DNA of 64,000 nucleotides from Tetraselmis striata (taxonomy: Eukaryota > Chlorophyta > Chlorodendrophyceae > Chlorodendrales > Chlorodendraceae). The first letter of the stretch is position 1; every line of letters begins with the position of its first letter. Positions 1-11,330 of the stretch are shown here, piece after piece. The notes under the pieces are model-generated. The model saw nothing but the letters and a program-made list of their open reading frames with translations, was not told the origin of the DNA and did not search any database. Made by a program: the position numbers and the translations under genes. The stretch covers positions 1 to 64,000 of the forward strand of contig VCJN01002087.1 of assembly GCA_006384855.1 (NCBI GenBank), given 5' to 3'.

Positions 1-7
1 TTTTGAC

Positions 8-240
8 CCGTGTGCACATGTGTTGCCTCGTGACACATCTGCATATGTGTCAAAATCAAAACGACACATATGCACATGTGCTAGCACATGTACACATATG
101 TTATTTTTCTGGCTGATCACGACACATGTGCACATGAGGCATGAGCAGTATGGCTCATGTGCATATGTGTGGCCCGACACGTGACACATGTACACATGTG
201 TCATTTTCGAGTGTGACATAAGACACATATGAATATATGT
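8..240. repeat. Left array of a 20-bp palindromic motif
   Basis: About eight imperfect copies of the dyad GACACATGTGCACATGTGTC (its own reverse complement) lie at roughly 23-39 bp spacing, separated by AT-rich linkers. A matching array lies at about 1235-1470. No coding sequence is seen in the array. It could be subterminal repeats of a DNA element or a cluster of binding sites for a dimeric protein; the sequence alone does not decide. Confidence 0.75.
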
Positions 241-1234
241 TCATTTTTGTCTGCGGAATTCGAGCGTGGGGTTCTAATTTAAATTATTGAAATAAAAATG
301 TTCCGGAAGGCACAGATTAATTATTTAAGCATGCCGGCCACTCGTTTGATGCCCTTAAAATGTATATTAAGGCATTACAAAGCAACATCAGCCGGCAATG
401 TAGAAAAGGATGTCGTCAGCATTTAGACAATGGCAAAGTTAGTGTTGGCAGGTGTCATATCATTACATTGCTGCGCACTACTTTAGGACACGGACATGGG
501 TCAGAACTTGGCTAGTGGAAGCACCCTCGCCGTAAATGTTCTCACACCTACTGTTGCCATTGTGACACCGGGAGTTGCATTTCCTGCGTGCTTTGCGGCA
601 TACACATACATTGGTTATGCACGGACCCTTGCAACTAAACTTCAACATACCCTGGCCACCAATCAAATAGGGATACATAAGCCGAAGCATTGCGCACTGA
701 TATCTGTTTCCAATTGGCTTTCTCTCAGCACACCCTGCAGCCCGTGTTGCGCTGGGACGCTGCCACGCACATGATCAATATCCCCGTGGCCAAAAGTTGG
801 CTTTATGACCCCAGCCTTGGTCGCAAGCCTGAAATGGCCATGCTCAGTCACCTAAAACACCAGTTCAAAGCCATGATATGTCACACACCCAATACATCAA
901 AGTCACAAGCACATAGTACGTAGGCAATGCCATACCAAGAATACATTTACATATACACAGAGCTTGTTACCTCGATGACGATGCACACCAAGCATTGTGC
1001 ATCTGGCTTGGAGCGTCGACGCTTGGAATTGGGATACGGACGACATCGCCGACCAATGGTGCCGGTGTGCGCGATCGAACCTGTGCACGCGCCATTTTGA
1101 ACTGGCGGGCGAACCGCCGGCCGCGCGCCCGCCGCCCCGCCAGGCAGCCACCCCTGCTGAACAACTTGCGCCCGCGGTTTATCGCCCCTCCGCAGAGTCG
1201 CTACTTAAACTCGTTTTCCACGGATAAGATACGA
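241..1234. other. Segment between the palindrome arrays, no gene recognised
   Basis: Only short overlapping frames on both strands are present and none resembles a known protein. The part at 1030-1210 is G+C-rich and the rest is near average. No RNA gene is recognised. Confidence 0.4.
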
Positions 1235-1470
1235 CCCTGTGCATATGTGTAGAAAGCAATGGGCGCGGGTGACTCATATGCACTTGAGTATCGATAAATA
1301 CGGCGCATGTGTACATGTGTCGTCATCACCCGGAAATAGACCCCATGTGGACATGTGATAACACAAATGCACCTGTGTCAACTCCGGAGTTGACACAGGT
1401 GTATATGTGTCATCGTACAACACATGTGCACATGTGTCAAAAATCACGATGACACATGTGCACATGTGTC
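1235..1470. repeat. Right array of the 20-bp palindromic motif
   Basis: About seven or eight copies of the palindrome found at 8-240. Those nearest 1418-1470 are essentially perfect (ACACATGTGCACATGTGT). Together the two arrays bracket about 1 kb. Confidence 0.75.
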
Positions 1471-1638
1471 ACAGTTTTCATATGGGTCTTAACATATACA
1501 CCTGTACGGATATACCTGGGTATGATCGTTAGTATTGATGCATAGATATATAGCGACTACATGAATATCTACATACTGCAGTCGTTCATCTAAAACAAAA
1601 TTTCTAGCAGTTGCATTTTCTCGATGATGAGATCCAGA

Positions 1639-1710
1639 TTTCGGAGCCTGGTTTCGATCCAGGGACCTGAGGGTTATGGGCCCTCCACGCTTCCACTGCG
1701 CCACTCCGAA
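1639..1710 (-). tRNA. Initiator tRNA-Met (CAT)
   Basis: The reverse strand folds into a complete 72-nt cloverleaf. The acceptor stem TTCGGAG/CTCCGAA is fully paired, followed by a D arm GCGC-AGTGGAA-GCGT, an anticodon arm GAGGG-CCCATAA-CCCTC with anticodon CAT, variable loop AGGTC, a T arm CCTGG-ATCGAAA-CCAGG and discriminator A. The three G:C pairs closing the anticodon loop and the AUCG-type T loop with A54 and A60 are hallmarks of eukaryotic initiator tRNAs. The first pair reads U1:A72, whereas the family normally has A1:U72. A TTTT run that could stop Pol III lies about 40 nt downstream at 1597-1600. There is no intron. A decayed copy lies at 3785-3855. It could be a recently copied pseudogene, but every stem is intact. 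Confidence 0.85.
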
Positions 1711-2007
1711 CACGAGTACCTGCTTCAGGCATCGTCGGTAAACACCCCTGCGATTAAGCCATAAACGCTAAACTCGCTCAGCCCATACGACTTATGTAAA
1801 ACATATCATCATATCCCGATCTATATGACTGCCGCCCGTACAGTCGCCATTAAAAAAAAGGCGCGGTACTACAGGTACCCGGGTAGTTGCTACAGGGTAT
1901 ACCACCGCCGCTCGTGCCTGCCCCAGTACTGGTACCGCTCACACAGTCGCTAATCTCGATAAGCAATAAAACGACGATCTCATCGAATTCTTCCTCGTGA
2001 ACGCATA
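1711..2007. other. Spacer, nothing recognised
   Basis: AT-rich DNA between the tRNA and the LINE 3' end. No reading frame or RNA structure is recognised. Confidence 0.3.
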
Positions 2008-3784
2008 TTTTTTTTTTCGCCCCCGGGACAGGACCGGCACCAGTGAAACCCTTGCAGCGTCTCTACGACGGCCGTTTAGGCAGCAATCCAGTTACGGGAA
2101 GCCCTGGGTAGGCGACGCTCCGTTATAGTCATCAAGCAAATTGCCGAAGCATTTCGCAAGACTAATTGGAGGCCAGTGACGGAATTTCCAACACTGTTGG
2201 ATCACCGTCTAAAACACTGCCATCAAAATACCCGGCACTGACCACGAAAGGTCCGCCCTACCCGTTTGGGCGTCGGCCCATTCGAGTAATGCGAGTTGGG
2301 GCAAGCCCCAACCCGCGGAGCAAAGCATTTCGGGAGTGCGATACATGTGCAACAAAAAGGCAATGTGAGGGAGGGGCCTGACGCCATAGCTGGAAAAATT
2401 TCCCATTCCCAGTAAAATCCAGGGCGCCGTGAAGGGAGGGGGGGACCCCGCCCAAAATAAAGGCAGTTAAGTCCTCAGGTGTTGACGCACTAACCCGACT
2501 ACTAATAAAATCCCTGAACTCCGGAACTAAACTAACAACCCAAAATTATGACGGTGATACCCCCACCGCGGGCACTCCACAAACATATGTTCGATAGTCT
2601 CAGATTCACCTCCGCCACATGCAGGGCAGTGTTCAAGGAACCGCTCAGGCATGGCATGAATCCGGGCCAATCGGCGGGCAGTGGGAAATACTCGGGTGCG
2701 TAATTGTATCATAATGTGCAACCCGGCCACAACCCCCGCGGGGACACCCACACCGTACTGTGGCAACGGGTTTGACGCATAGGACGCCTGGACATATATA
2801 CCCCAGGTGTTATTGCGTGCTAACGATACCGACGATTCGTAACGCGCCCACACCGATGCCTTTACTAGTTTAGCGGCATCGCGCGCGGCTAGTGACCTCC
2901 ACTCAAGTGGAAGGTGCGCCCCCTCAGCTAGCCCTACGTTCGCCCTAGCTAGTCGATCTAACCACCGCACAGTCCCCGACGTCCACGTGTTAGGGCGCGC
3001 CCGACTTGGCTGATCTACTAAATGGGTTATACATGTATTCAAGTCGGATGCTTTAAGGAACGCCCGAGCCCGTGCCGCAGCGGCCGTAGCCTCTATGGGC
3101 GCAATATCCAATTCCCGCATCATCGGTGCAGTGGCTACCCCAGGGGAGTTTTTACCTACCCCAATGAGGCAACGCAAGCACTGATTGAGTACAGTTTGTA
3201 ATTTATTTGCGCCGCTAGTTCTATTCCATGCCCCATACTTCACACCCATAAGTTAAAACCGGCAGTACACAGGTTTTAAAAACCGACACACGCACATTAA
3301 TAGGGATTATGTCCCGTCCACCGACTAATACCGAATCGAGCGCCTCAATAGCGCGTTTACCCTTCTTAACCCGGTCGTCTACTATGTGTTGCATACCTAA
3401 ATCCGACTTAATGACCGTACCCAAGTACCTATATTCATTTACAACCGGTACCCGTTCCCCCCAAGCTGCCATCGGGCAGCTTGTTCGCGTACGCGGTCTC
3501 GTCGGAATATCGGCCTAATGCCATCACCCCACACTAAGTACCCCAAACCCCATAAAATGATCCTCCGCCCACTGCGAGATGTGGGCGAACATGGCATGCA
3601 GGTTATCGAACGAGCCTGTGATACCAACAGCGTCGTCCGCGTATAACTGACCTGGCACCCTTAGTGGTTGCCTTGCCGCTAATGTGTCAGTGCACCCTGG
3701 AACATCACATCCTAGATGTTCTACCCCATCGAATATATCGTTAATAAATATGTTAAATAGGATGGGGGAAGCGGGGCATATTAT
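2008..3784 (-). mobile_element. 5'-truncated LINE (non-LTR retrotransposon), RT to 3' end
   Basis: Read on the minus strand, the element starts inside the reverse transcriptase at the CPASPILFNIFINDIF motif (about 3780-3735). It continues through the catalytic motif LYADDA (about 3650) and the thumb-side region YRYLGTVI (about 3435), then about 240 residues ending in a Cys-His cluster of the form C-x2-C-x7-H-x4-C (about 2620-2550), typical of LINE RT C-termini. About 500 bp of 3' UTR follow, ending in an A run (2017-2008). The last ~100 bp recur at 12497-12618, which identifies them as the LINE 3' end. The reading frame changes at about 3520-3470 and again near 3230, so this copy is dead. The upstream half (5' UTR, any ORF1, endonuclease, N-terminal RT) is missing. 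The exact LINE clade is not determined. Confidence 0.8.
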
Positions 3785-3855
3785 TCCGGAGCCTGCTAGT
3801 TTCCATCCGACCTGAGGGTTATGGGCCCTCCGCGCTTTCACTGCGCCACTCCGCA
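3785..3855 (-). pseudogene. Initiator tRNA-Met pseudogene fused to LINE 5' end
   Basis: These 71 nt align end to end with the tRNA at 1639-1710. The D arm and the anticodon arm GAGGG-CCCATAA-CCCTC are kept, but the T arm is scrambled (box B lost) and the acceptor ends no longer pair fully. It abuts the truncated RT sequence with no spacer, in the same orientation. Such chimaeras are known products of template switching during target-primed reverse transcription of LINEs. A LINE landing beside an old tRNA gene is the alternative. Confidence 0.75.
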
Positions 3856-4682
3856 CGGTATCATACGTCAGGTTATAGAACGGTTCAGCCTCCGCTTATT
3901 TCGACCAGTGAATACGTTCGCGACATATTTCGCGAAATATGGTATTATATGAAACCTTGGCGAATTCGGAGGGCTCATACGAACGAACATTCGCGATTGT
4001 TCGCGAAATGATCTAGCCGGGGCCACCGCGGCGGGGCCCCTCCCGGTGGCCACGGGCCCCACGCCCGCCTGCCCGCCGCTATGGCGTCCCATGCTCGATT
4101 AGATCGCCATGTCAAACGCTCACCCACCCGCATGATGACAAGTTAAAATCGTAGATAGTAGCGACTACCCGTTCACCGCAGTCGCATGATAAACAACTCG
4201 CAAATCCCCGCATTTCAGTACTTACTATTTGTTTGTACATCATGTCGCTTGTATTTCGTCGCGAGCAGTTCGCGAATACATAGCGAGTCTCACAACGATC
4301 GCGAAAGCTAGGTGAAACCACGGAAGTTTAAGCGAGCGAATTATAGCGACCATTTGTTCGAGAAAATTTTGCCAAACAATTCGCAAAGGAATAGGCGAAG
4401 GCCGGACCATGGCTATATTTGCTCATTGCGCGCAACCGCATGGTTATAATGTTCAGCGTATGGGGGACGCTTGCTCGACCCTTGCAAGCAATGTCTCAGA
4501 CACATATAAGATCGACTACCGCTTGTATATATATAGTCGCTATATATACATGCGGTACTACTGCGGCAACTGGTACGGGTACCGTTGATACAATATCAAA
4601 AATGATGACAAGAAGTTGTATCTTGTACCAGTACGATGAAGAGGGCGGACTCACCAATCTGCTAGGATGCAAGTGCGGCAAT
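3856..4682. other. TTCGCGAA-rich non-coding stretch
   Basis: The palindrome TTCGCGAA and variants recur here (about 3907-3935, 3985-4012, 4267-4290, 4296, 4377). No protein-coding frame or RNA gene is recognised. The clustering is visible by eye, but its significance was not tested. Confidence 0.4.
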
Positions 4683-4919
4683 TAGAATAGAATAGGATAG
4701 GATAGAATAGGATAGAATAGAATAGAATAGAATAGAATAGAATAGAATAGAATAGAATAGAATAGAATAGAATAGAATAGAATAGAATAGAATAGAATAG
4801 AATAGAATAGAATAGAATAGAATAGAATAGAATAGAATAGAATAGAATAGAATAGAATAGAATAGAATAGAATAGAATAGAATAGAATAGAATAGAATAG
4901 AATAGAATAGAATAGAATA
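4683..4919. repeat. (AATAG)n pentanucleotide satellite
   Basis: About 47 near-perfect copies of AATAG fill 237 bp, with a few GATAG variants at the left end. On the minus strand it reads as an open frame of repeated Ile-Leu-Phe-Tyr-Ser, a by-product of the 5-bp period. Confidence 0.95.
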
Positions 4920-5711
4920 TGTCGTGCTAAATTGGCTTTTTGAAAGAAAACTGACAAAACATCATAGCTGTAATGTGAATCGATATCGGACGGCTCTAAG
5001 GACAATGTTTGATTGAGTATTGCCCGTTTTTTCATGACTTGTACGTACATTAATTTAAAGGCGGGGTTTTCACATGTGCACTTCAATCCGCGACATGAAG
5101 CATGCCGCGTGGGCGCACAGCGCGCGATATCGCTTGCGGGGATATGAGTATCGGCTTGCGCGGCGGCCCGCCTAATCTCCGGAATTTTCTTCCGAACTCC
5201 CTCATAACGACAAGCATCAACAACGCGGAAACGGACTCGGCGTGGTCGAAATAATCGGGGTAAGGCGTCACCCTCCTAGCTATAGGCGTGGTCTAACTTG
5301 GGAATTTATGGGTGCCTTGGTGCCGGATGTACGTAGTAACGACTCGCTACCGTCACTAGCTACCGACTGCTTGAGTGCTTGACCCCGTGCCGCGCGGGAC
5401 CCGGCTCGCCTCGTCCAGCCTCGATACGTTGACTACGGTTCGCTAGCTGTGGCGGCGCTCCGAGAGGGGAGCTTCTCCAATGACAAGCCGACTACACAGT
5501 CACAGCCGCGGCGAAGGCGGCCGCCACCCGACGCTTTGGGGCGCCCTCACCGACGACGAGCCCACCCAAAGCAAGCCCCGCCGCCGACCCCGTTGCCATT
5601 ACGCCCCACCCGCCGGCGACCCCAAGCACCCAAGCCTAAACCCGGCAAGCCCCAAGATCGGCAACCTCGACGAATGACGGCGAGGCTCGCCGTCCCACTT
5701 CCCCGCCTTGC
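4920..5711. other. Intergenic, no gene recognised
   Basis: AT-rich to about 5050, then increasingly G+C-rich (5100-5710). The G+C-rich part could be upstream sequence of the DIRS fragment that follows, but no gag-like feature is recognisable. Confidence 0.3.
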
Positions 5712-6275
5712 GTGTCTACGTTCCTGCGCCACATAGTGCGGAAAAATCGGCGCGAGTGGTGGCGGACTAGGGCGAACGGGCGCGTGTTGCGGTGGATACG
5801 GGAGGGCATGCTGGTGCCGTTCACCCCCCCCCCCCCCCCCCCCCCCTTCCAACGCGCGGAGTCTCCTTACAAGACATTACGCACGCGCAGCTCGTCCGGT
5901 GATGGATGACCGGGGAGAGATCGAGACTAGTCCGAGTTGGCGCCCTATTTTCTTGTCCTTCGTTTCATGTCGCTACGTGTCCGCGAGTTTTTCTAGTTTC
6001 GAAGCCGGGCATCAACAATTGGCGCCTTGTAATCGATATGCGCAAGCTCAACCTTTACTGCGCGGTCTACATCATGCGGTTTGAGACGCTCCGGCGCTTG
6101 AGGTACCCAACGTGTCGGGGCGACTGGACGTCGCTTATGATGACCTACATGACGGCTGCTACGCCATGGGGATGAGGGAGGAGGTCCGAGACAATTTCTC
6201 GATCTACGTTCGCGGCACCCTCTTGTGACTCACCGCGCTCCCCGTGGGTTGGCCCGCCTCTGCGACAGTCTCGGC
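5712..6275 (+). mobile_element. DIRS-type retrotransposon fragment (RT N-terminal half)
   Basis: The fragment shows the pre-RT stretch typical of DIRS-group elements (LRWIREGMLVPF, followed by prolines), then the RT entry motif FLVSKPGINNWRLVIDMRKL near 5985-6050, which matches VPKPGTNKWRLIIDLREL in the element at 6.6-11.5 kb. Further RT-like sequence continues to about 6275. The fragment is broken in a few places and lacks RNase H, recombinase and termini. A 23-C tract lies inside it at 5824-5846. It is an old fossil piece in the opposite orientation to the neighbouring YR element. Confidence 0.7.
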
Positions 6276-6549
6276 AGTTGAGACACAAGAACAAAGGTGT
6301 TGTGCAGTGGCGGTGCAAAAACGGGGGGCTTCATTGTTTTAGAATACAAATATATTGGTTGCAAGGTTGTCACCACCCGCTGTTATAAATACCTATTCCT
6401 AGTGTCGGCACTGGTCGACAGACCATGCCGACCTATAGCAGCATGTCACTGCAGAGCGTCACCGCGGAGAGTCGAACAGAAGACATAACGTCAGCCTTGT
6501 CATTGTATGGCATTATACGATATACATCTGAAACTGGCAAGTACTGAGG

Positions 6550-6551
<2 letters not shown>

Positions 6552-6620
<69 letters not shown>
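6552..6620. repeat. (CA)n microsatellite
   Basis: About 34 uninterrupted CA units, directly at the left edge of the YR retrotransposon. Confidence 0.95.
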
Positions 6621-6625
<5 letters not shown>

Positions 6626-6729
6626 CTGTTTGCCAAAGAATGTCAGTTCGCTTACATTGAAGGCTAAGACAAGAACCACAGGCTTGGCATGTGTCTCTTA
6701 GCGCAGAAACATGGCTGAGGGTGGGTTGT

Positions 6730-6902
6730 TGCGCGAGCCGGTTGAGGCGAGCGCAAAGCAGAGAGTGCCGGTGCCCGAGGGTGGCTCAGGTCGTGGTGCC
6801 GGTGCGGGCCGGCATGCTTTAGTCCTTGCGCCGAGCGCGGGGGTCGTGCGATGTACAACATAGCTAATGTATTGTAAACCTCTAGATGATTACATCTAAC
6901 CA
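6730..6902. repeat. Left (3'-side) direct repeat of the YR retrotransposon
   Basis: Matches 11331-11512 in direct orientation, from GCGCGAGCCGGTT to ACATCT--CCA, with scattered differences. Confidence 0.85.
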
Positions 6903-6943
6903 ATGTTTGCCACAGACGAAAGCCAAAGGCTAGAACAGGTAGC

Positions 6944-8270
6944 TTAGTCCAGCGGCCGGACGGGAACGAGCCAGCCGAAGAACCGCCATGCCGCGGGAGT
7001 CGGATGCATGGTCATCGAGTCGATGTACTTCCCTGTAACCACGTCGTTGTTCTTCGACCAATCGCTCATGTGTTTGATGGCCGGCAAGGGGACGTCGACG
7101 CAGCTTGCTGCGGAGGCCGCGCCCTTGCGCAAACTGTGCGATGTCCACTTGAAACCGGGGGGCGGTGGGGCGCCCGCCGCCAGGTAGGCGTCCCGCAACC
7201 ACTCGGTGAGAGTGGTTGAAGATGTCCAAGTGGCGGAAGGCTCAAGCGGGGAGACGCTCCAGAACTTGGGCGGCGGGCTGGCGCCGTAGAAACGGCGGCC
7301 GTAGGGGTCGCGACTGGTGGTGTACCAGTCAAGCAGGTCAAGCGAGGTCCGGAACGTCGGCGACGGGCATGTCTAGCAAGGGCTTAGCGGAAACCCTAGT
7401 ACGAATGCACGATGGTCGCCTTTCTGCTTGCGGACGTACAACAGAATGCTCCCGGATGGCCGGTCGACCACCAAATCATCGGTCTCGCAGCTAATTTCGG
7501 ACTTTGCGCGGCATACGAAGACGTAGTACGACGTGATCGTCGCGGGCGCGGCTCTGACGGCGCGGATGTCCGCGATGTATATTAGCGGATTCCCACACCA
7601 ATGTGCGCCGAAGTAGTTTAATCGCGGTGCCATGATGTCAGCCGCAACGGGCGCGGGCATGGCGACGCGTACTCCTCCGCCAGTCGCTTGTGCTGGATGG
7701 CCAGGCCGCGGCGCGCGTCGGCCACCATTTCGCCGAGGGCGACATGATGACGCGGGTGATCGCGGAATTGTTTGTTGATGGATGAGTAGTACCGCTGAAG
7801 GGACTCCGTCCGCGCCGATGATACCTTGCAGGCCCAGCCAGGCAATGTAGAGGACGATCGTGCTGGTAGTATCCCGCAGCGGGCGTAAGCCTTCCCTGCT
7901 CGCAAAACGTAGCGAAAGAGCGCATGCCGCTGTCGTAGTTGCGATAGGTGCCGGCAGCCAGCGAACCCGTAAGCATCCCGAGCGATGCTTGACCAATTTC
8001 GTCGGTCCCCAACAAGCCCTGGAGCTCGGCCGCCATCTTTGCCGTCCAAGACGTTCCCGAGTTGGGGCGTACGGCAAGCCGGTAGCACGCTCAGTGCGCG
8101 TGGGACATGCGCCCCGGGTACTGTACACCGTAATGCAGCGACGGCCGAATGGCTAGGGACCGGCCTAGCGACCCGCGGCGGAGGTGCAGCCAGGCCCGCG
8201 TGGCAGGCGAAAGGCCACGACGCTCCAGCCGGGCGGTCCGATCCCCACGCACGTTCCCCGCCGTCCAAGA
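6944..8270 (-). pseudogene. YR region (tyrosine recombinase) of the 6.6-11.5 kb element
   Basis: The C-terminal catalytic block shows the H-x-x-R signature TSHSLRKGAASAA followed by a candidate catalytic tyrosine in GKYIDSMT, as in YR retrotransposon recombinases. The N-terminal part is recognisable to about 8.2 kb but disturbed. It would act in integration of a circular DNA intermediate. It resembles the recombinases of the two compact elements at 54.6-61.1 kb. Fossil, broken. Confidence 0.75.
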
Positions 8271-8489
8271 AAGAAGAGGTCGCGGATCGGCGGGTAGACG
8301 ATCGTCTCGGTGGCGAGGTCTCGTAGCAACTGGTACCAACGTCGTCCTGGCCACTGCAGCGCGATTACCATGGCAGCCGCGCCCGACTATCGCAGTTTGT
8401 CCGCCAAATCGTCCAACAATGTTCACGGGGGATTGCAATAATTGCGTTCCCTGCGCCACAGTTCGTCCCGCAAATGAAGAAAATCCACC

Positions 8490-9990
8490 GCTTAGCATCG
8501 TGGGTCGCGCCAGCGGGAATTGTACCGTGGAAGTTGCTCGTTTTCCATCGCCGCAAATATGTCAATGGTGTGGGGACCCCACAAACGATGGAAGTACGCG
8601 AATATCCGCGAATTGAGCTGCTTGCCAGTCGGCGTCGTCCAGCTCCCTACTGAGCCGGTCCGCCCAAACGTTGGCCGCGGACTGGATGGAGATGTGGTGG
8701 ATGTCCAGGAGGTGCCATAGCTCGCGGGGCTCCTCCATCCCGAGTTCATGACCCGCGCCCGAGAGGTACGGTTGGTCAACGCTGCCACAACGGCCGTTTT
8801 GTCCTCGTGCAGCAAGACGCACCGTCCTCGGAGCTGCGGCAAGAGCGATTCGACCGCGTGACGTACCGCGTAAAGCTCTTTCCACGTGATGTGATGCGCG
8901 GTCGTCCTCGTACCACAAACCGCGCGCCGGGTAAGCGATGTTGTTGTTCGGCACAGCGCTCCCTCCATACGAGCTTGAGTTCGCGTATAGATACGCGGTC
9001 TCCACCGGCTTGTACATACAGCGACCGTCGTTGTCCTACGCAAGTACACATGTCCACCATTTCTATATCGCGGCGTAGCTGGTTCGTCATCTTGACGCGC
9101 CCGCCCCAGCCCGGCCGGGTTGCGAGGACGCAGTGCAGCTCTCGCAAGAAGAAGCGGGCCGGCGCAATTGCCTAGTACAGAAACTGATCCTTTCCCGCAA
9201 AAGACGCCAGCTGCCGGGCCGGGAGCCATCGCCTATCGGAGGTTGCGCGGCCCGGGGGAGAGCGGGAGGCTTTGGCCTGCGCGATGACCTTCTCCTCGGG
9301 GGCGCAGAACTCTCCGCGCTGCGGGTCGACGATAAGCCCTAAGTGAGGGCCGACTTGGGTGGGCTCCCATACTCCCTTGTTGGGGAAGCCGAGACGGTCC
9401 AGCATGGTGTCCAACTGGACGCGCAACTCCAGGGATTCTTCGCGGGAGTCCGCGAAGAAATGAAAGTCGTCCATGTAGGATACGAGCCGATAGCCCCGCC
9501 AGCAAGTGTTGCGCATGAAACGACGAGTAGGCTTGGACGGCGGGGCCGTGGGAGGTGACGATGGCTGGCCCGCTCCGCTTTAGGGGCGTCCGCATGTACT
9601 GTCCGTAAAGGCCGTTGTCAACTTGCAGAAGTAGTACGGCGAGCTTGTCCAACCCATCGGTAGGCACGCCAACCGCCACAACTCCCCCCGGTACTTCATC
9701 GGTGAAAAAGTCGCGGTCCTCCTCCCAGATCCCGAGGGCGTAGTAGCCATCGGCAAGGTCCATCGAAACGAACCAGTCGCATGCGCGCGCCAGGTGCCGC
9801 ATGTGCTTGAGCGTCTCGTAGGACATCTTAAGGGTCTTGCACCACTTGTTGAGCTCCCGTAGATCGATGATGAGGCGCCACTTATTGGTGCCGGGCTTGG
9901 GGACTAGAAATATTCCGGATACCCTCTTGTCGCAGCGTCCTAGCTCCCACGCGCCAATAGCCTCGAAGGGGGGTAGTTTCGTAGCCATGA
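8490..9990 (-). pseudogene. RT and RNase H region of the 6.6-11.5 kb element
   Basis: The RT entry motif VPKPGTNKWRLIIDLREL, the palm stretch FVSMDLADGYYALGI, the catalytic YMDDF box (about 9475) and the downstream GPHLGLIVD block are visible in the order expected for DIRS-group RT. RNase H-like sequence lies towards 8.5-9.1 kb, ending in the ADRLSREL block typical of these elements. Fossil, broken. Confidence 0.8.
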
Positions 9991-10211
9991 AGTCCAGTTA
10001 TGCTTGAGTGGCGTCGCGCATAGAGACGCCGGGGTTGTAGGCGGGCGAGGGCGTTGTCCGTTTTTTGAAGCGGATCCGGACTCCTTGGCGGATCTAGCTT
10101 AAGACTTGTCCGCTCGCCCCGATGCTCTCCCAGTCGCGCCATCTTCTCCGCACGCGGTGTCGCATGTAAAGGGAGGTAGGCGTACATGAGTCGGCGCGGC
10201 GGGCCACACCG

Positions 10212-11284
10212 TCATTTGGTGACCTTGGCCTTGGCCTTGTCGGCTGCTGCGACCGTCGCCGCGGCCTTCCGCGCTGCTGCGGCTTGCTCGCGTTGCTTGC
10301 GCCGCTCGGTGGACTCGGTGGGGGCGGGCTTGTCGGGGGTGGTCTTGGCGAACACGGCCGCGGCACGGGCCTTGCCCGCTGCAAAGAGGTTGATCTCGAG
10401 GGCGGTCTTGTCGTCGAACGCTCGGCGGAGTTGGTCGAGTTGTCCGGACACGGCGATGCGTCTTGGGGTGCATAACTTGGCGTGGGCGAGCTCGGCGAAG
10501 ACTCGGTCCGCTTCCGTAGCCGTCAGTCCGTTCTGCTTGGCGAGCTGGAGGTAGCCCAACTGGGAACGGGTGGCCTCCGCCGTCGCCAAGTGGGTGCGGT
10601 AGCAGGCTCGGAGCTCGGCAATGGCCGCAGCCTTGCTTTTCGCTGTAGCAGACTCGGTCGAAAGCGACTCCATAGCGCCGCGCATCGCCTCGTTGGCGAG
10701 GCTACTGAATAAGGCATAGCAACCTAGATGTAGTTACTCGTTTTACGCTGTGTGACTCCGCTTCTCCGTGAGGCCGCGGGCGGTGTCGTCGGTCAGGGTC
10801 CACATGCGAGGCTCGTCGACGTCGCGCGGGGGTCGCTCCAGACCGCGGGGGGGGGGGGGGGGGGGGGGGGCGCGAATCGGCCGTAGTAGGCAAAGTCGAC
10901 GTACTCGAGCTCGTTGTCGGGTGCGTCTAGCTCAGCATGAAGGGGCTCTCGCGCTTCTTGCTCACCACCCTCGGGCGCAGGCGCGCCCGTGGGGTTGGCT
11001 GGCTAGGTGCCTTCGGGAGGAGGCGGGTTAGGGAGGGTGGGGGCGAGTCGAGCGAGCAAGGCAACCGTAGCAGCCTTGAACAGCCCGGCCAACCGCTTCT
11101 CCAGGGCTTCCGCTTGGGCCGTCAGGCGTTTTTCCAACTCCGCTACATATACCGCTGCGGCTCCGCCCGGGGCGCCGCGGACTGGGGCGGCGTCTTCCGG
11201 TACATGGCCAGGGGGCATCATGTTGTCGCGGGGTGGGGAAGGTGTAGCGTCTCGGGAGGCTGAGGCTCGGGTCCGAGTCGGCAT
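10212..11284 (-). pseudogene. Gag-like region of the 6.6-11.5 kb element
   Basis: Two Ala/Lys/Glu-rich helical stretches read on the minus strand upstream of the RT, where a gag-type protein is expected: about 157 residues at 10685-10212 and about 93 residues at 11284-11003. A 24-G tract lies between them at 10847-10870. The call rests on position and composition only; no diagnostic motif is visible. Confidence 0.45.
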
Positions 11285-11330
11285 AGAGTAAGCCGATACT
11301 CTGCTCGACCGCTAGAGTCGACACTGCTAG

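Noticed and set aside
4682-5086. Open frame of repeated Ile-Leu-Phe-Tyr-Ser units on the minus strand
   Set aside because: It is produced by the 5-bp period of the AATAG satellite, not by a protein-coding gene.
5449-5736. Pro/Arg-rich frames as a gag gene for the DIRS fragment
   Set aside because: Only biased composition in G+C-rich DNA; no motif supports it.
6433-6701. His-Thr and Cys-Val repeat proteins on both strands
   Set aside because: Translations of a (CA)n microsatellite. The same applies to frames over 14565-14610, 24917-24962, 44824-44862 and 52333-52380.
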